From contig NZ_BRPL01000002.1 of NCBI RefSeq assembly GCF_027923585.1, positions 1,351,585-1,415,584 of the forward strand: DNA of 64,000 nt, given 5' to 3'. The translations under genes were made by a program, and so were the position numbers. Positions within the stretch are counted from its first letter, which is position 1, and the number at the start of each line of letters is the position of its first letter. Origin of the DNA: Philodulcilactobacillus myokonensis (GTDB lineage Bacteria > Bacillota > Bacilli > Lactobacillales > Lactobacillaceae). Of the stretch, positions 42,201 through 46,338 are shown piece after piece. The notes below the pieces were generated by a model. That model did not search any database. It was not told where the DNA came from and saw only the letters and a program-made list of their open reading frames with translations.

Positions 42201-43932
42201 TATATCCATATTGGTAAGCATTATTACCAGTATTAGAATAATAATACCAAGGTACTTTATTAAATGTATTACCAGTAAATTGCTTACTCATGGCATTTTG
42301 AGCACCCAAGTATGCTTGATCATAAGCATTAGTTGAATTACCTTGTGGTGAATATGAATTAGTAACTGGAACATAAGATCCGTTAACATTAGATCCTTGG
42401 TTAGTAACAACGTTCCATTTACCCTTTTCTGCATCTTGAGCACCTTGGTGTGCCAAGAAGTAATTATATGCAGATTGATAAGCAGAATTATTGGTTGAAA
42501 TTCCATCAATCGTATTTTGGCTTAATGAGCTTCCACTAAAGGCAGATTCTGAAGTTTCCATACTTGTCATGGCACTATTTGGTGAAGTTTGGGCAACACT
42601 CTGAGTAGCTGCTGAATAGCTTTGGTAAGCATCTGATACGCCGTTATAACCATTCATATAATCGGTGTCTTCGTTAGCTGAAGTAGAACCAACAGCAGTC
42701 CCTGATTTAGCTTGGTTCCAAGCTTCATTTTCACCACGTTGGTATTCTAACTTTCTTAAGTCATCATAAGCACCACTGGCAGCTGAACTAGCGGTTGCAA
42801 TTGCATTAGATGCTGCTACTACAGCATCAGATGCGTCATTAATAGATTTAGCATTTGTATTGGTAGTATCATATGCCTGAGCGGCAGCGTTATTTTGATT
42901 ACCACTTTCTGAACCACCACTAATTGAACCCCATGCGGTTTTAATATTGTTATTAGCTTTGTCAGCAGTATCACTATTTTGCGTAATAATATTTGATTGC
43001 GGCAAAGCATTATTATATTGACTCTTAATTGATGAGTAGTCGTTATGAATTGAAGCATAAGAACTATAACTCTCTGCAGAAGCTATTGAATCAGCACCAC
43101 TTGCATATGTGTATTCACTGCTTAAGTTCCTGAATTTATCATTTGCTAAATTAGAATTATTTTGTAATTTGGAAATAGTATTATTTGCAGCTTTAGATAG
43201 TTGTTCTGTATTAGCGACATTAGGATCCACAGCACCCGAACCAGCTAAAGTAACATTAGCATTCTTTTTAAGCAATTTGGATGCAGGATTACTAGATGGT
43301 TTAATATCATTCGAACTGCCACTAGCGGAATTAGTAGCTCCGATGTTAGCAGATGCACTAGGCGTCGTTTTAGTACCAACACTACTATTAGATGCTTGTG
43401 CAGTTCCACTTGCTAAACTACTACTTGATGAACCATTCGATTGAGTCTGTGATGATCCGGTTGAATGCTCACTTTGAACGTTAGTATTGCTAGTAGTTGA
43501 ACCAGTACTATTTTGACTATTCGTTTGTTTAGCAGCTGGCTGTTCTTGGTTATCACTACTGCTAGAACTATTAACCTGATTAGAACTACTGTTTGTGGTT
43601 TGACTACTGGTAGTTTGAGCTTGATTAACGTTGCTGTTAGAAACATTCGAGTCACTGCTTGCAGAGGAGCTGGCATTGCTCTTGTTGCTTGTACTTGCAG
43701 CACTAGACGTTGACGATCCCGAATGCGTAGGGCTTACCTCATCAGCGTGAGCTTCAAAATTGGCATCTAAGGCTGTCTTCGACTTACTATGAGATGATTT
43801 ACCATTCATAGAAGTGATCATGGTTCCACCAAAAGTCAATAAAGAAACGGATACAGTAACCCATTCTTTCTTGATTTTACGAAGGCGTTTCTTTTCACCA
43901 GTCTTATGAAATTGTCTTTTATTATATAACAA
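21268..43932 (-). CDS. Giant extracellular repeat protein 2 (7,554 residues)
   Basis: One uninterrupted frame of 22.7 kb. I place the start at the TTG at 43932: GAGGAGG (43947-43941) lies 8 nt upstream, and the following residues match the start of giant protein 1. The longer frame from 43983 would contain the ribosome site. Layout: a Lys/Arg-rich divergent KxYKxGKxW-type signal (residues 1-45, ending KKEWV plus a hydrophobic stretch); a Ser/Asn/Thr-rich region to about 230; spacer motifs with Tyr-Gly (YMNGYNG, AYDQAYLGAQNAM); a Gly/Asn-rich beta-helix-like head to about 1290; about 46 Ala/Ser-rich repeats of ~127 residues to about 7204; a GYQDG/GYQAG repeat segment; and two C-terminal DUF5776-like domains (about 7405-7554) with the YKHSQYYF...GGFIN and VRVIRDTGIW...SDGSYIT patterns, probably binding the cell wall. 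No LPXTG anchor is present. An adhesive or biofilm fibre is an inference. Confidence 0.9.
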   Translation of the reverse strand: MLYNKRQFHKTGEKKRLRKIKKEWVTVSVSLLTFGGTMITSMNGKSSHSKSKTALDANFEAHADEVSPTHSGSSTSSAASTSNKSNASSSASSDSNVSNSNVNQAQTTSSQTTNSSSNQVNSSSSSDNQEQPAAKQTNSQNSTGSTTSNTNVQSEHSTGSSQTQSNGSSSSSLASGTAQASNSSVGTKTTPSASANIGATNSASGSSNDIKPSSNPASKLLKKNANVTLAGSGAVDPNVANTEQLSKAANNTISKLQNNSNLANDKFRNLSSEYTYASGADSIASAESYSSYASIHNDYSSIKSQYNNALPQSNIITQNSDTADKANNNIKTAWGSISGGSESGNQNNAAAQAYDTTNTNAKSINDASDAVVAASNAIATASSAASGAYDDLRKLEYQRGENEAWNQAKSGTAVGSTSANEDTDYMNGYNGVSDAYQSYSAATQSVAQTSPNSAMTSMETSESAFSGSSLSQNTIDGISTNNSAYQSAYNYFLAHQGAQDAEKGKWNVVTNQGSNVNGSYVPVTNSYSPQGNSTNAYDQAYLGAQNAMSKQFTGNTFNKVPWYYYSNTGNNAYQYGYNTTVDQMNNGTVFVSNGDQFNSALGVNYGPYNNINANVKKLQFISDANFQNDKFNDRYNGAGQNTYGVTGFNGHTLTVDGGNHIVDFSMASVSLDDSSMGTDGSDSTLNIQNFHTMYGGNFYGPIKIYDSSGNNQTDVGTMHYKNVNYIGNQLIYISGVNVVVDKGSLNVSGTDYYINGGGYYTPWNPQILQPISGSTQNNIEFTYLQSVLGNLRVATGGTYTGYTENSSSMISFESSNGSIILDSGSNMILHPAKNSGTNEWANGAINMTSGSGSIYIGKGATLLINPTNNSTTYYNGSAMDTENGMAESSINMSGANSSINVDGGNLIVDSDVNPNAAYSPVTLSSGANINVNHNGIFSVHTNGQIYSGYNAVSLSDGNINVENNSTFDVEGKNLGSFAGNLVYVNSGGYVNVTNNSNVKLLADGTGNINLIDLYGAKGFFVNSPGKQNVIFDLNSNSGTQSRFIADGIFNIYSSAVTNSASTNNDTSYTPLYEASMDSNGNYAYITNKLTVYKLNGTNVIYDGNNGTFNSNLTNGGSRYLRFFDIPNVSFANNPIQVDNNKMSVKVNVSNYDPNYKGPIYIKITNPNDGKTFSPDDGHNGYYTDNSQFTDYNGNTITNTDTDQYTGIIDVPEGYQNRQNRNLTFSFNFPTGYNFPNSGQMVITIHYLGSGNQMAINPNGDYTRNAVNYNPDNNGNMNPNPSPTPFDQGTNQANQFSSIAGRIYHDVPVDSGQAAAAQSASAEVATASSNASQSYASVNSAIAGSIASASNQIGTDSKAADAAYKDAAAQSGIASTASSQNADDFANNSSYYNTGLGAMNKANQDVTAAQSAAVDADRESTIISSLQANQASGQASAASTDASTKSTAANNAYGLLPSAAQGSIAATSTAISDEQQAVSGYASDASTQSSNVDSYYKEAASTSDFATASKDASLASNAAQSGMADASNAANANNQINQNAINVHSYLASFESSQASVTNQSAQNVAQSISDDYKSANPSTQGSISADLQSIAGYAGQANKAANDAQNQSTAANQATNQAASTNDPNQTNGYLATASTAASNAVNDNNNVTTASEEIDKLAINVKRILASSASVDAGNSSSAAQQTAQTTNSIASSASEAYSNEPSDIQNITSPDSKAVAADSAAANDAAQSAAAQSKIASDNAASANQTTNQTSASSYAFAASQAAAIAATDSNNAIAAMNDASSRATNMYHSFASYSSSAASTASNAIGTTSQGVAAVSSSANAAYQSASPDVQEATKADSAAVNADSATAYQASQNANTDTQNAVTNAKLAKAASDYSSASHYASLASSAASNAIVDSNNAVAASNDANVHATNMYHSFASSSSLTAKNASAGATQVDGNVDSIASSAAQAYSNAPADVQQQTKPDSTAVAADSATADAAAKDAITQAQNASSYAKSAMDASDPTSASSYAYLASSAASNAVTDSNNAVAASNDANVHATNMYHSYASYASSTANADSTAAKQNAQAAQTANNSVADVYKSATSDVQNRISADSTAINNETTAANNAYNGASSYASIASSAASLGKLTSDPASASSYASQASSAATQAAADSAAAADAISKINNHANNINNIVNQNAKGLANQYSDAANKYNDSTQQYAGDAGDIAASAAKAYGSATPSVQQSASADFSSVEAGATDAANAAADAKQQIANAADAVNKANQTSDPASAAKYAGIASDVAASALGDENKAQTADNSVRSHAANMDHIFANNASSNAGNYSAAAAQTAQNTQNVSAAANNVYQSATSSMQNVTSSDSSGLNTATNQANNYANLANQHSTAAAGYAQQANATSDPNSAAKYANLASDAAGQASNDNDAATAASKTADSYATNMYHSFASNDSSVANNANNSTGLASQGITSVSSAASAVYQSASSDMQGVTKIDSLAIGQDSTTATTAANDAANQTAAALKNAALAAQTSDRSSAAYYAGLASAAASNAVADNNTAVAASNDANTRAANMYHSFASNYSSAASAASGSANQTDQSLDSIASSAAQAYSSATSDVQAETQLDSKAVAQASAAADNAAKQATAQAQIASDNAKSASDATDPGTASSYASKASAAAAQAEAYNNDVNNDNQTVAQHATNMYHSYASYASSAAGTYSNAAKTNAQDAQTANNSIADIYKSANSDVQNEMSADSDAINTQNIIAGNAAKDASNQAQNASTAASLGQLATDPASASSYASTASSDASNAAADSTAAAAAISNINKHVNNINNIRNQNAQGLANQYSDAAKKYNDSTQQYAGDASAVAASASAAYASANSDVQQSAAQDSSAVSAGSTAAKNAAADAKQQVASATDYVNKANQTSDPASAVKYAGLASDAAASASDDETKAQNADNSVRSHAANMYHIFANHASSTADDASNASSLNASSANDVSNSANTAYHAATPVLQNETSADSSAVSSAASAANSYASLASEQASSADGYAQQANATSDPNSASQYAKLASDAAQQAADDSNNASAESATADQHAANMYHSYASYANSATNTASAAATQAANNADTTNNSVANAYKSAPSDVQSSMAADSTAINNDANKADAAARDALQQSQNASNATASASAATDPRIASSYASQASDAAAKAAADNKNATDANNDMVQHTANVHKIFDQHAKGQANQYGTAAKNYGDAAAAANKDASTVASSAAAAYSNATSDVQTATSSDSYIVSSYAATASTAAQDAANQVTAASDAVKSANGTSDDSSAAKYAAAASTAAANVSNDNATIQQADSIVDQHAAYMDHSFASYASSSADTASSAASDTAGSATSVSNAANTVYKSSVPEVQNAASADSQAVTDAESSANDDAQSASDQAASARNYTQQAKQASDPNNAAHYASLASDAASSAATYNTNASDEFSIEQQHAANMYHIFGSKASSVADSATTAATGGAQQATKTDDSVSDAYATAPSDVQHLISSDSNVIKEAAAAARSAANDATAAAADANKYAKSGNATMDQSLAAEKANEASAAAAKAVSDNEIVQKANADINQKVASIHYAFGRHDAEKAHGYNDSAQADNTDAQKYAKDASTIADSAANAYSSATPAVQKSAAQDEAAVKAGATDATNAANAAANQAASAAKYAGLADATSDDSQASDYATSASDAAASASADRDAASTADSGVRSHAANMDHIFANHASSVADDASNASSSNASSANDVADSANTAYHSATPELQKETYSDSSDVSSAASAANSYASLASEQASSANGYAKQANAITDPNSAAQYASLASDAASKAINDSNNAAAESATADQHAANMYHSYANDASSSANTASAATNQAANDADTTNRSVADAYKSATSDVQSSMAADSTAVNNDAAKADAATKDAFQQSKNASNAAASANSATDPRVASSYAAQASNAAAQAAADNVAAGNANNDIAQHTANIHKIFDQHAKGQANQYGTNAKNYENAATTANQDASTVASSAATAYNSATSDVQTATSSDSYIVSSYAATASAAAKDAVNQAASTADAVKLANATSDDSSAAKYAAATSTAAANVSNDNATIQQADSIVDQHAAYMDHSFASYASSSADTASSAASDTASSATSVSNAVNASYHSATSDVQYATNMDSSAVSSAASEANSYSSLASEQASSARDYTQQAQQNSNPGSAAHFASLASDAASSAAYYNSKVSDDFDTENQHAANMYHSFGSYASSSANTASGAATQAAQNATTANNSVANEYKSAPADVQDSMNADSTAVKTAAGVANNAANDAVHEAQLASTAASLGNDATDPNMASSYANQASDAAAKAAADNTTAATANADINKHLANIQQTFNQHAKGQANQYEDSAKDYNDSAQAYAKDASAVASSVATAYSSATSDVQTSAYSDSSYVSSAETTASSAASDAVNQLKAASDAVVSANNTSDAKLASQYADTASTAAQSASIDNSNASVADSIVDQHAVNVDRIFANHYSSNADNASKAAVQNVQSANSISNAASAAYQSETPDVQNATSSDSNTVSSAASTVRSEAAIASKQASSADAFANQAKQTSDPDQAAKYAQSASEAASNAIDANNGAANALSTENQHAANMYHRFASYSSMMASGYRDSANGSAQQATTVSNSATNVYNAAPSDVQNMASSDSAALGLKATLANHDAQTADQYASNASSDASYAIAATDPNSASSYAAEASTATSNALTYNKLVSSAASDANSFAANMNHIFANHDSAAANGYSSAINQINKSASSMATSVSDAYSNAPSDIQSEISSAAAVVSSAASKIAVKSQDANQQSYLASSNANLAGQSIDEGTTASYAQSAAAAASTASDDSSDVADLNNQERKNATIINHIFASRASSNADVASTATSTTAQSASDIADSANAAYQSATPEMQKITSADSSAVSSAASDANSAASDASEQAASARGYAQQAKQASDPDTAAKLAGEASTAASNAASDSLTAQNDSIAADQHAANMYHRYASYASSSANTASTAATQAANNADTTNKSVADAYKSAPSAVQSSMAADSTAINNDAAKADAAAKDAFQQSKNASDAAASASSVTDPRVASSYASQASDAAAKAAADNKTATDANNDMAQHTDNIHKIFDQHAKGQANQYGTTAKNYGDAAATANKDAASVAASAATAYSSATSDVQSATSSDSSEVSSYAAIAKAAAQDAANQSASAADAVKSANETSDDSSAAKYAAEASDAAASASNDNVAVQNADSIVDQHAAYMDHSFASYASSSADTASSAASQTAGSATNTSNSASTEYGSSPQDVQNAARPDSKAIDTAEAAANADAKSASDQAVSARGYAQQAQQNSNPDSAAHFASLASDAASSAADYNASASDENDIVNQHAANMDHIFASHFSSVASDASSATSLTAQSAIATSNSVSTAYDSAPANVQNEISADSNAINNEANTATSAAQDASSENQSASSAADLAKKTNDPSSAAEFTKQASSAASQATLDSTIAKTANDKINQYANNINHAFAQHAKGQISGFNTSAQNYSATASADAQNASSVASSANSAYNATTDGVESATSLDSSYVSYNSSVANSAALDAHNQVATTSTAVSEANQTSDAKLASEYAKTASEAAASAKADDSTASSADASVNKHAAYMDHSFGSFASSNASNAYTAANQTQKGASSNASSVAIAYGSATSDVQKLASSDAAAVSSAYTNVSNATKSASDQAASASSYANDGYRTNDPDKAAHFASLASDAASSAATYNTDAANANVIVNQHTAKVNQIFANHASSAASDYAGSAAQTVQRVNSIASSAATAYNNSTPDIQKATSSDSTVVNFESGVANNAANNAADQSDVAALDAKQAAQNQDPNTTSSYAAGASQAASNAETYYKLASSAEVQEEIHAANMNHVYANHASEMASGYNGATSKIAKFANAASSSANDAYNAASPAVQGTVNSDSAALKAATDAINAASKDASSQNAIAATNANDADRAISADVSSSYAANAAQAAAKALADNNTAAKEATNVNQHAANMYHVFGSAASVTAYDDSVAASKAAQRATTINGSVANAYASATSDVQKSIYADSNAISDATNSATSAAQDASSEASIASAAASDGANATDQSSASSYASTASSAASQAALDSSAASSANVTIDQHTFNIHYAFAQHAKGQASKFSSSANDYKIAADKAAQDASAIASSANTAYDSAVPAVQASASADSSAVSSAAQAASDAAQDASKQSSIASTAVSDANETSDDILASKYAGTASDAAAKALTDSTNAANDDNIVKSHAANMDHIFANHASFNANNASDAAKQTADSATGLSNSASAAYQSATPDVKNAVSADSSAVNSAASNANLANQEAAEQASSADSYAKLANQTNDPNQAATYKDNASTAASKAAVDNQNASDAISMENQHAANMNHSFGSYASSVASDANVSADQGAQQASRVANSVSGAYQNAPSDVQSATSSDAAAVSTAASLASDDADDAYKQSRIASDAVVAGNQANDPGQTDSYAKTASDAAAKAKIDDQKIADENSKINQNVANIHHAFYNHASAETNRYSAAADTANNSANQAAKAASTVSSSANAAYQSAAPDVKVATSADSSAVSSATSDADSYAADATKQSDIAAAAVKAVKQTSDDSLASGYAKTASEAASKAADDEASAANANSNASLHAANMDHSFASHASSNASDASRLAEQTNQDASKLASSANQAYASAISDVRNATKADSSAVNSASTAANSYAADASKQSSIASLNASEAQKTDNPSLAASYAQNASNAASQAALDSNNASDENATEKQHAANMDHTFASHASSNASDANQTASLGAQQASSIANSVTSAYNSATPDVKKAISADSSAISSAASVAESAHNDASKQSSIASSAASAGKLTNDPSQAASYANTASAAASQAAADNSTAANANKDIASHTANVHHAFDQHANAEADKFSTAANSYGALTNKAAQDATSIAQSAASAYHSATPDVQSAARLDSSAVSSAASTATSAAKDADKQISIASTAVSQAKLTSDDLLASEYAKAASTAASQASDDNNVAENADRVVSQHAANMDHSFASHANSVAAGYNSAASQTAQQISSVANSVNSAYKSADDEAKSVVSSNSKAVSSAASAANSAAHAVSEQASIASSATSEGYKTNNPNSAASYAEIASKAASAASSESVVLSNENSQVNSNAAKFKNSLESEEAAEAAAANQPQVDDHAEENGAKSYHVGEPFDPNPLNGKSEDYTNRYIKGYQDAKDGFHDAINSVPEPTNPSVGYDIGYQDGKQYLSGLQDAGNNMPKARRSLNDYNYNYGYNAYEDGHKHGMMNQSQSTVNNLLNGKSDAYKKAYLQGYQAGKIQYRNDRKAGSALGHKIGMGYFGQPNLIGKSSVFVHYYDKAYRAARAKFPLYVYGSANIYKHSQYYFNDENLIREYKKEPRNRAKVFKVIGIIRTKAGHIRYRLANGGFINANDTHDAYYRPKSHAKQVRVIRDTGIWVHSSKKFSEHDVVHELRKGAKVRIVKTIKYYGITRFVLSDGSYITSNKTFVKKIK
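22320..40060 (-). repeat. Array of ~46 copies of a ~127-residue Ala/Ser-rich repeat in giant protein 2
   Basis: Each unit (~381-390 bp) has a landmark HAANMYHSFASYASS-like segment, an AY-SATSDVQ segment with Pro or Ser before DVQ, an ADS-AVSSAAS segment, and an SYASLASDAAS segment. The heptad-like Ala/Ser/Asp pattern suggests long helices. Every third unit usually carries a variant with an FDQHAKGQANQY-like landmark, giving a ~1.15-kb super-repeat. Nearly identical multi-unit blocks occur at about 28.1-29.0, 31.5-32.5 and 33.9-34.8 kb. Confidence 0.88.
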
Positions 43933-43940
43933 TAAAAATA

Positions 43941-43947
43941 CCTCCTC
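43941..43947 (-). promoter_or_regulatory. Ribosome binding site that fixes the TTG start of giant gene 2
   Basis: GAGGAGG on the minus strand, 8 nt before TTG at 43932. No other start codon in frame has a comparable site. The 44.0-44.1 kb region upstream is very AT-rich; several TATAAT-like hexamers are present but no clear -35 partner could be chosen. Confidence 0.75.
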
Positions 43948-44128
43948 TGCTTTCAATATGTATAACAAATGTTTAAGCAACATCTGTTACTTTTTATTAT
44001 ATATAATCTAATTATGTGTATAAGGTTAGTTTATTCTAATCATCATGCAACTATATAGTATAATACATTTTTATTCAGAAATATATTATATGGCTTTTTA
44101 GAATATTATTGCATATTTTATGGTTAAA

Positions 44129-44176
44129 AAAAAGTCGAAATTAGAAAAAGATTAGTTTTTCTAATTTCGACTTTTT
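44129..44176 (-). terminator. Terminator of the SemiSWEET-like gene
   Basis: A perfect 21-bp inverted repeat (44129-44149 with 44156-44176) with a 6-nt loop and T-runs at both ends, 20 bp past the stop codon. It could act in both directions. Confidence 0.85.
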
Positions 44177-44196
44177 AATTAAATTAATTTAGTACT

Positions 44197-44511
44197 TTAA
44201 TGAATATAAATTGTTATTAGCGTGAAGAACCCGAAGAATACACCAGGAACATTAGAGATTACTAACGGCCAATCACGATAAGTCTTATACCAGCCATAGA
44301 ATGTCCATAAGGTTGCATTAATGGTTGCCACACATGGTTGAAGTGGTGAAACTGGATTGCCACTAAAATTTTGCATAATTTCAGAAATGTATGCAACATA
44401 CATTAATGATGATGTTAAAATAGCAACTTTACTTAGTATTTTTAAATTACGAATTCGTTTGTCTGAAACTTGACGGCGTTTATCTTTAGGAACGTAGTTA
44501 TCAATTTTCAT
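44197..44511 (-). CDS. SemiSWEET-like small sugar transporter (PQ-loop family)
   Basis: A 104-residue membrane protein with three predicted transmembrane helices (about 25-45, 56-77 and 82-103), the size and layout of bacterial SemiSWEETs, which act as dimers to move sugars by facilitated diffusion. The second helix begins GNPVSPLQPC, resembling the PQ-loop motif, and has the TINATLWTFYGW stretch; the third starts DWPLVISNVPG, with the conserved Asn in the pore position. I prefer the ATG at 44511, 10 nt from AGGAGG, to the GTG at 44517, which is only 4 nt away. It is a single-gene transcript. The substrate cannot be told from sequence. Confidence 0.82.
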   Translation of the reverse strand: MKIDNYVPKDKRRQVSDKRIRNLKILSKVAILTSSLMYVAYISEIMQNFSGNPVSPLQPCVATINATLWTFYGWYKTYRDWPLVISNVPGVFFGFFTLITIYIH

Positions 44512-44641
44512 ATGCACACAGCCTCCTAATCGGCATTAAAAATTAAATTACAGTTTCAATATACAATATAGAAAAAATAAGCGCAATCATCATTGCACTT
44601 ATTTCACATTTATTTTTCATTTGTTACATTCATTAAATTGA

Positions 44642-45877
44642 TTATTCAACTTGATGATCGGCTTTTTCGCCGTGTTCAGATTGATCCAAGCCAGCTTTTT
44701 CTTCATTATTAGTGACTCGCATTGGAATCACGATATTAACAATTTTAATTAGGATAATATCAATAATGGCAACGAAGATAATCGTAAATGCAGTGGCGGC
44801 AACTTGAACTAATAATTGATGAAAACCACCACTGTAGAAAAGACCGTTGTTAATGACAGCTGGATTAACTAACTTAGTAGCAAAGCAGCCAGTTAGAATA
44901 CTACCGGTAATTCCACTAACACCGTGGCATCCAAATGCATCTAAAGTATCATCTAGTTTAATTCTTGGTTTGATATAATTAATAAAGGTATAACTGGCAA
45001 GGGTTGCAATAATCCCGATCCAGAATGATCCGGCAATGGTAACAAAGCCAGCAGCCGGTGTAATTCCAACTAGTCCACAAAGGGTTCCGTTCGCAATCCC
45101 AGCTAACTTTGGTTTACCCTGAACGAACATATCTAGGAACATCCATGTCATCATCGCTGAAGCAGTTGATAAAGTCGTAGTTAATGCAGCTTGAACAGCG
45201 ACGCCATTAACAGCAAATGCGGAACCAACGTTAAAGCCATACCAGCCGATCCATAGAATCGTAGTCCCCAATAAGACCCATGGAAGACTGTACTGTCTGA
45301 TCTTTTGTGAATAATTCAAACGATGACCAAGGAAGACGGCCAGAATCAATGCGGTCACACCGGCATTAATATGAACAACGGTTCCACCGGCAAAGTCTAA
45401 GACCCCTAATTTAGCAAGGAAGCCAAGTGGACTCCAGACCATGTGAACCATGGGGTAATAAATGAAGATTGACCACAAAGTCGTGAAGACCAGTAAAAAT
45501 TTAAAATTCATTCTACCAACAACGGCACCAACAAATAATGCTGGTGTGATGACGGCGAACATCATTTCAAATAATGAAAAGACACCATTTGGAACGCCGG
45601 TTGCAGTTAGAGCATCCAAATGAACACCATTCATAAAGAAATTATGTAGATTCCCAACAATGCCCTTAAAGTTACCGGTGAATGACATACTGTAGCCAAA
45701 TGCAACCCAAAGGATAATTGCCAAACCAGTAATAATAAAGACAGACATCAATGTATTAACAACATTCTTCTTTGAAACCAGTCCACCGTAGAAGAAAGCT
45801 AAACCAGGTGTCATGAATAATACAAGGACACTTGATAAAATTAAAAATAACGTGTTAGCAGAATTCAATTTAATCAT
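44642..45877 (-). CDS. amt: Ammonium transporter, Amt/MEP family
   Basis: A membrane protein of 411 residues with 11 hydrophobic segments that forms a trimeric ammonium/ammonia channel. Recognisable are the FYGGLVSKKNVVNT segment after the first helix, the FAGGTVVHINAGVTAL segment with one pore histidine, and DAFGCHGVSGITGS with the second. The C-terminal tail (about residues 385-411) is charged. No GlnK/PII gene lies beside it, although amt genes are often paired with one. The ATG at 45877 is directly preceded by TTTAGGG; a TTG three codons in (45868) has better spacing to that site and could be the true start. A TATAAT lies about 25 bp upstream. Confidence 0.95.
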   Translation of the reverse strand: MIKLNSANTLFLILSSVLVLFMTPGLAFFYGGLVSKKNVVNTLMSVFIITGLAIILWVAFGYSMSFTGNFKGIVGNLHNFFMNGVHLDALTATGVPNGVFSLFEMMFAVITPALFVGAVVGRMNFKFLLVFTTLWSIFIYYPMVHMVWSPLGFLAKLGVLDFAGGTVVHINAGVTALILAVFLGHRLNYSQKIRQYSLPWVLLGTTILWIGWYGFNVGSAFAVNGVAVQAALTTTLSTASAMMTWMFLDMFVQGKPKLAGIANGTLCGLVGITPAAGFVTIAGSFWIGIIATLASYTFINYIKPRIKLDDTLDAFGCHGVSGITGSILTGCFATKLVNPAVINNGLFYSGGFHQLLVQVAATAFTIIFVAIIDIILIKIVNIVIPMRVTNNEEKAGLDQSEHGEKADHQVE

Positions 45878-45989
45878 CCCTAAACATATATGATGTAATA
45901 TATTATAACACCAAAATTAGAGAATATGCTGATATTTCGAAAATGTTCATAAATTGGGTTGATTTTATGTGAATTTTGATAACATTGGG

Positions 45990-46024
45990 AAAATAAAAAA
46001 CAGGCACCCAGGGGTTCCTGCAAA
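45990..46024 (-). terminator. Terminator-like hairpin on the minus strand between amt and hsp20
   Basis: Arms CAGG/CCTG and ACCC/GGGT (46001-46020) are followed on the minus strand by a T-rich run (46000-45991). It is not next to the end of any recognised gene. A possible minus-strand promoter (GTGACT at 46100-46095, 17 nt, TATTAT at 46077-46072) would give an RNA of roughly 70 nt. Confidence 0.45.
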
Positions 46025-46079
46025 AAATATATTTATGATCTTTAACATACTTAAAAAAGTATAAAACAGCTATAATAGA

Positions 46080-46250
46080 AATCGTAGCGGATAAAGTCAC
46101 TTTTAGATTTATTATTATAATTATACTAAAAGAAAAGAACATCGAAAGTGTTTCGGAGGTTTAGCACTGATTAACCATCTTTGTTATCCTTCATCGGAAG
46201 ATAGTAATAACTAACTTCCAACCGGGCTAGCTTCATTGCTAGCCTTTTTA
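46080..46250 (+). ncRNA. Candidate structured small RNA with its own terminator
   Basis: TATAAT at 46071-46076 (poor -35) precedes a folded stretch. A closing stem GGATAA (46089-46094) with TTATCC (46184-46189) encloses two hairpins: CTTTTAG/CTAAAAG (46100-46132) and AGTG/CACT (46147-46168). A GGAAG/CTTCC hairpin (46196-46219) and a strong terminator follow. No gene is within reach on this strand (the next starts at 47030), so it would be a stand-alone RNA. No known family was recognised. Confidence 0.4.
46224..46250 (+). terminator. Intrinsic terminator of the candidate small RNA
   Basis: GGCTAGC, loop TTCATT, GCTAGCC, then TTTTTA: a perfect 7-bp GC-containing stem and T-run on the plus strand. 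Confidence 0.8.
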
Positions 46251-46284
46251 GTTTGCACTGAAGTTAATCCTAAATATATAGAAA

Positions 46285-46320
46285 CAAAAAAGCCAAGCTG
46301 GCAAACTGCCAGCTTGGCTC
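46285..46320 (-). terminator. Terminator of hsp20
   Basis: A perfect 12-bp stem (46292-46303 with 46307-46318) with a 3-nt loop and T-run on the minus strand, just past the hsp20 stop codon. Confidence 0.9.
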
Positions 46321-46338
46321 TTAAATTATTATTTTAAA

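Noticed and set aside
45903..46142. A 79-codon hydrophobic minus-strand frame downstream of hsp20.
   Set aside because: It runs through a terminator hairpin and a promoter-like region, has no ribosome site, and reflects AT-rich DNA.
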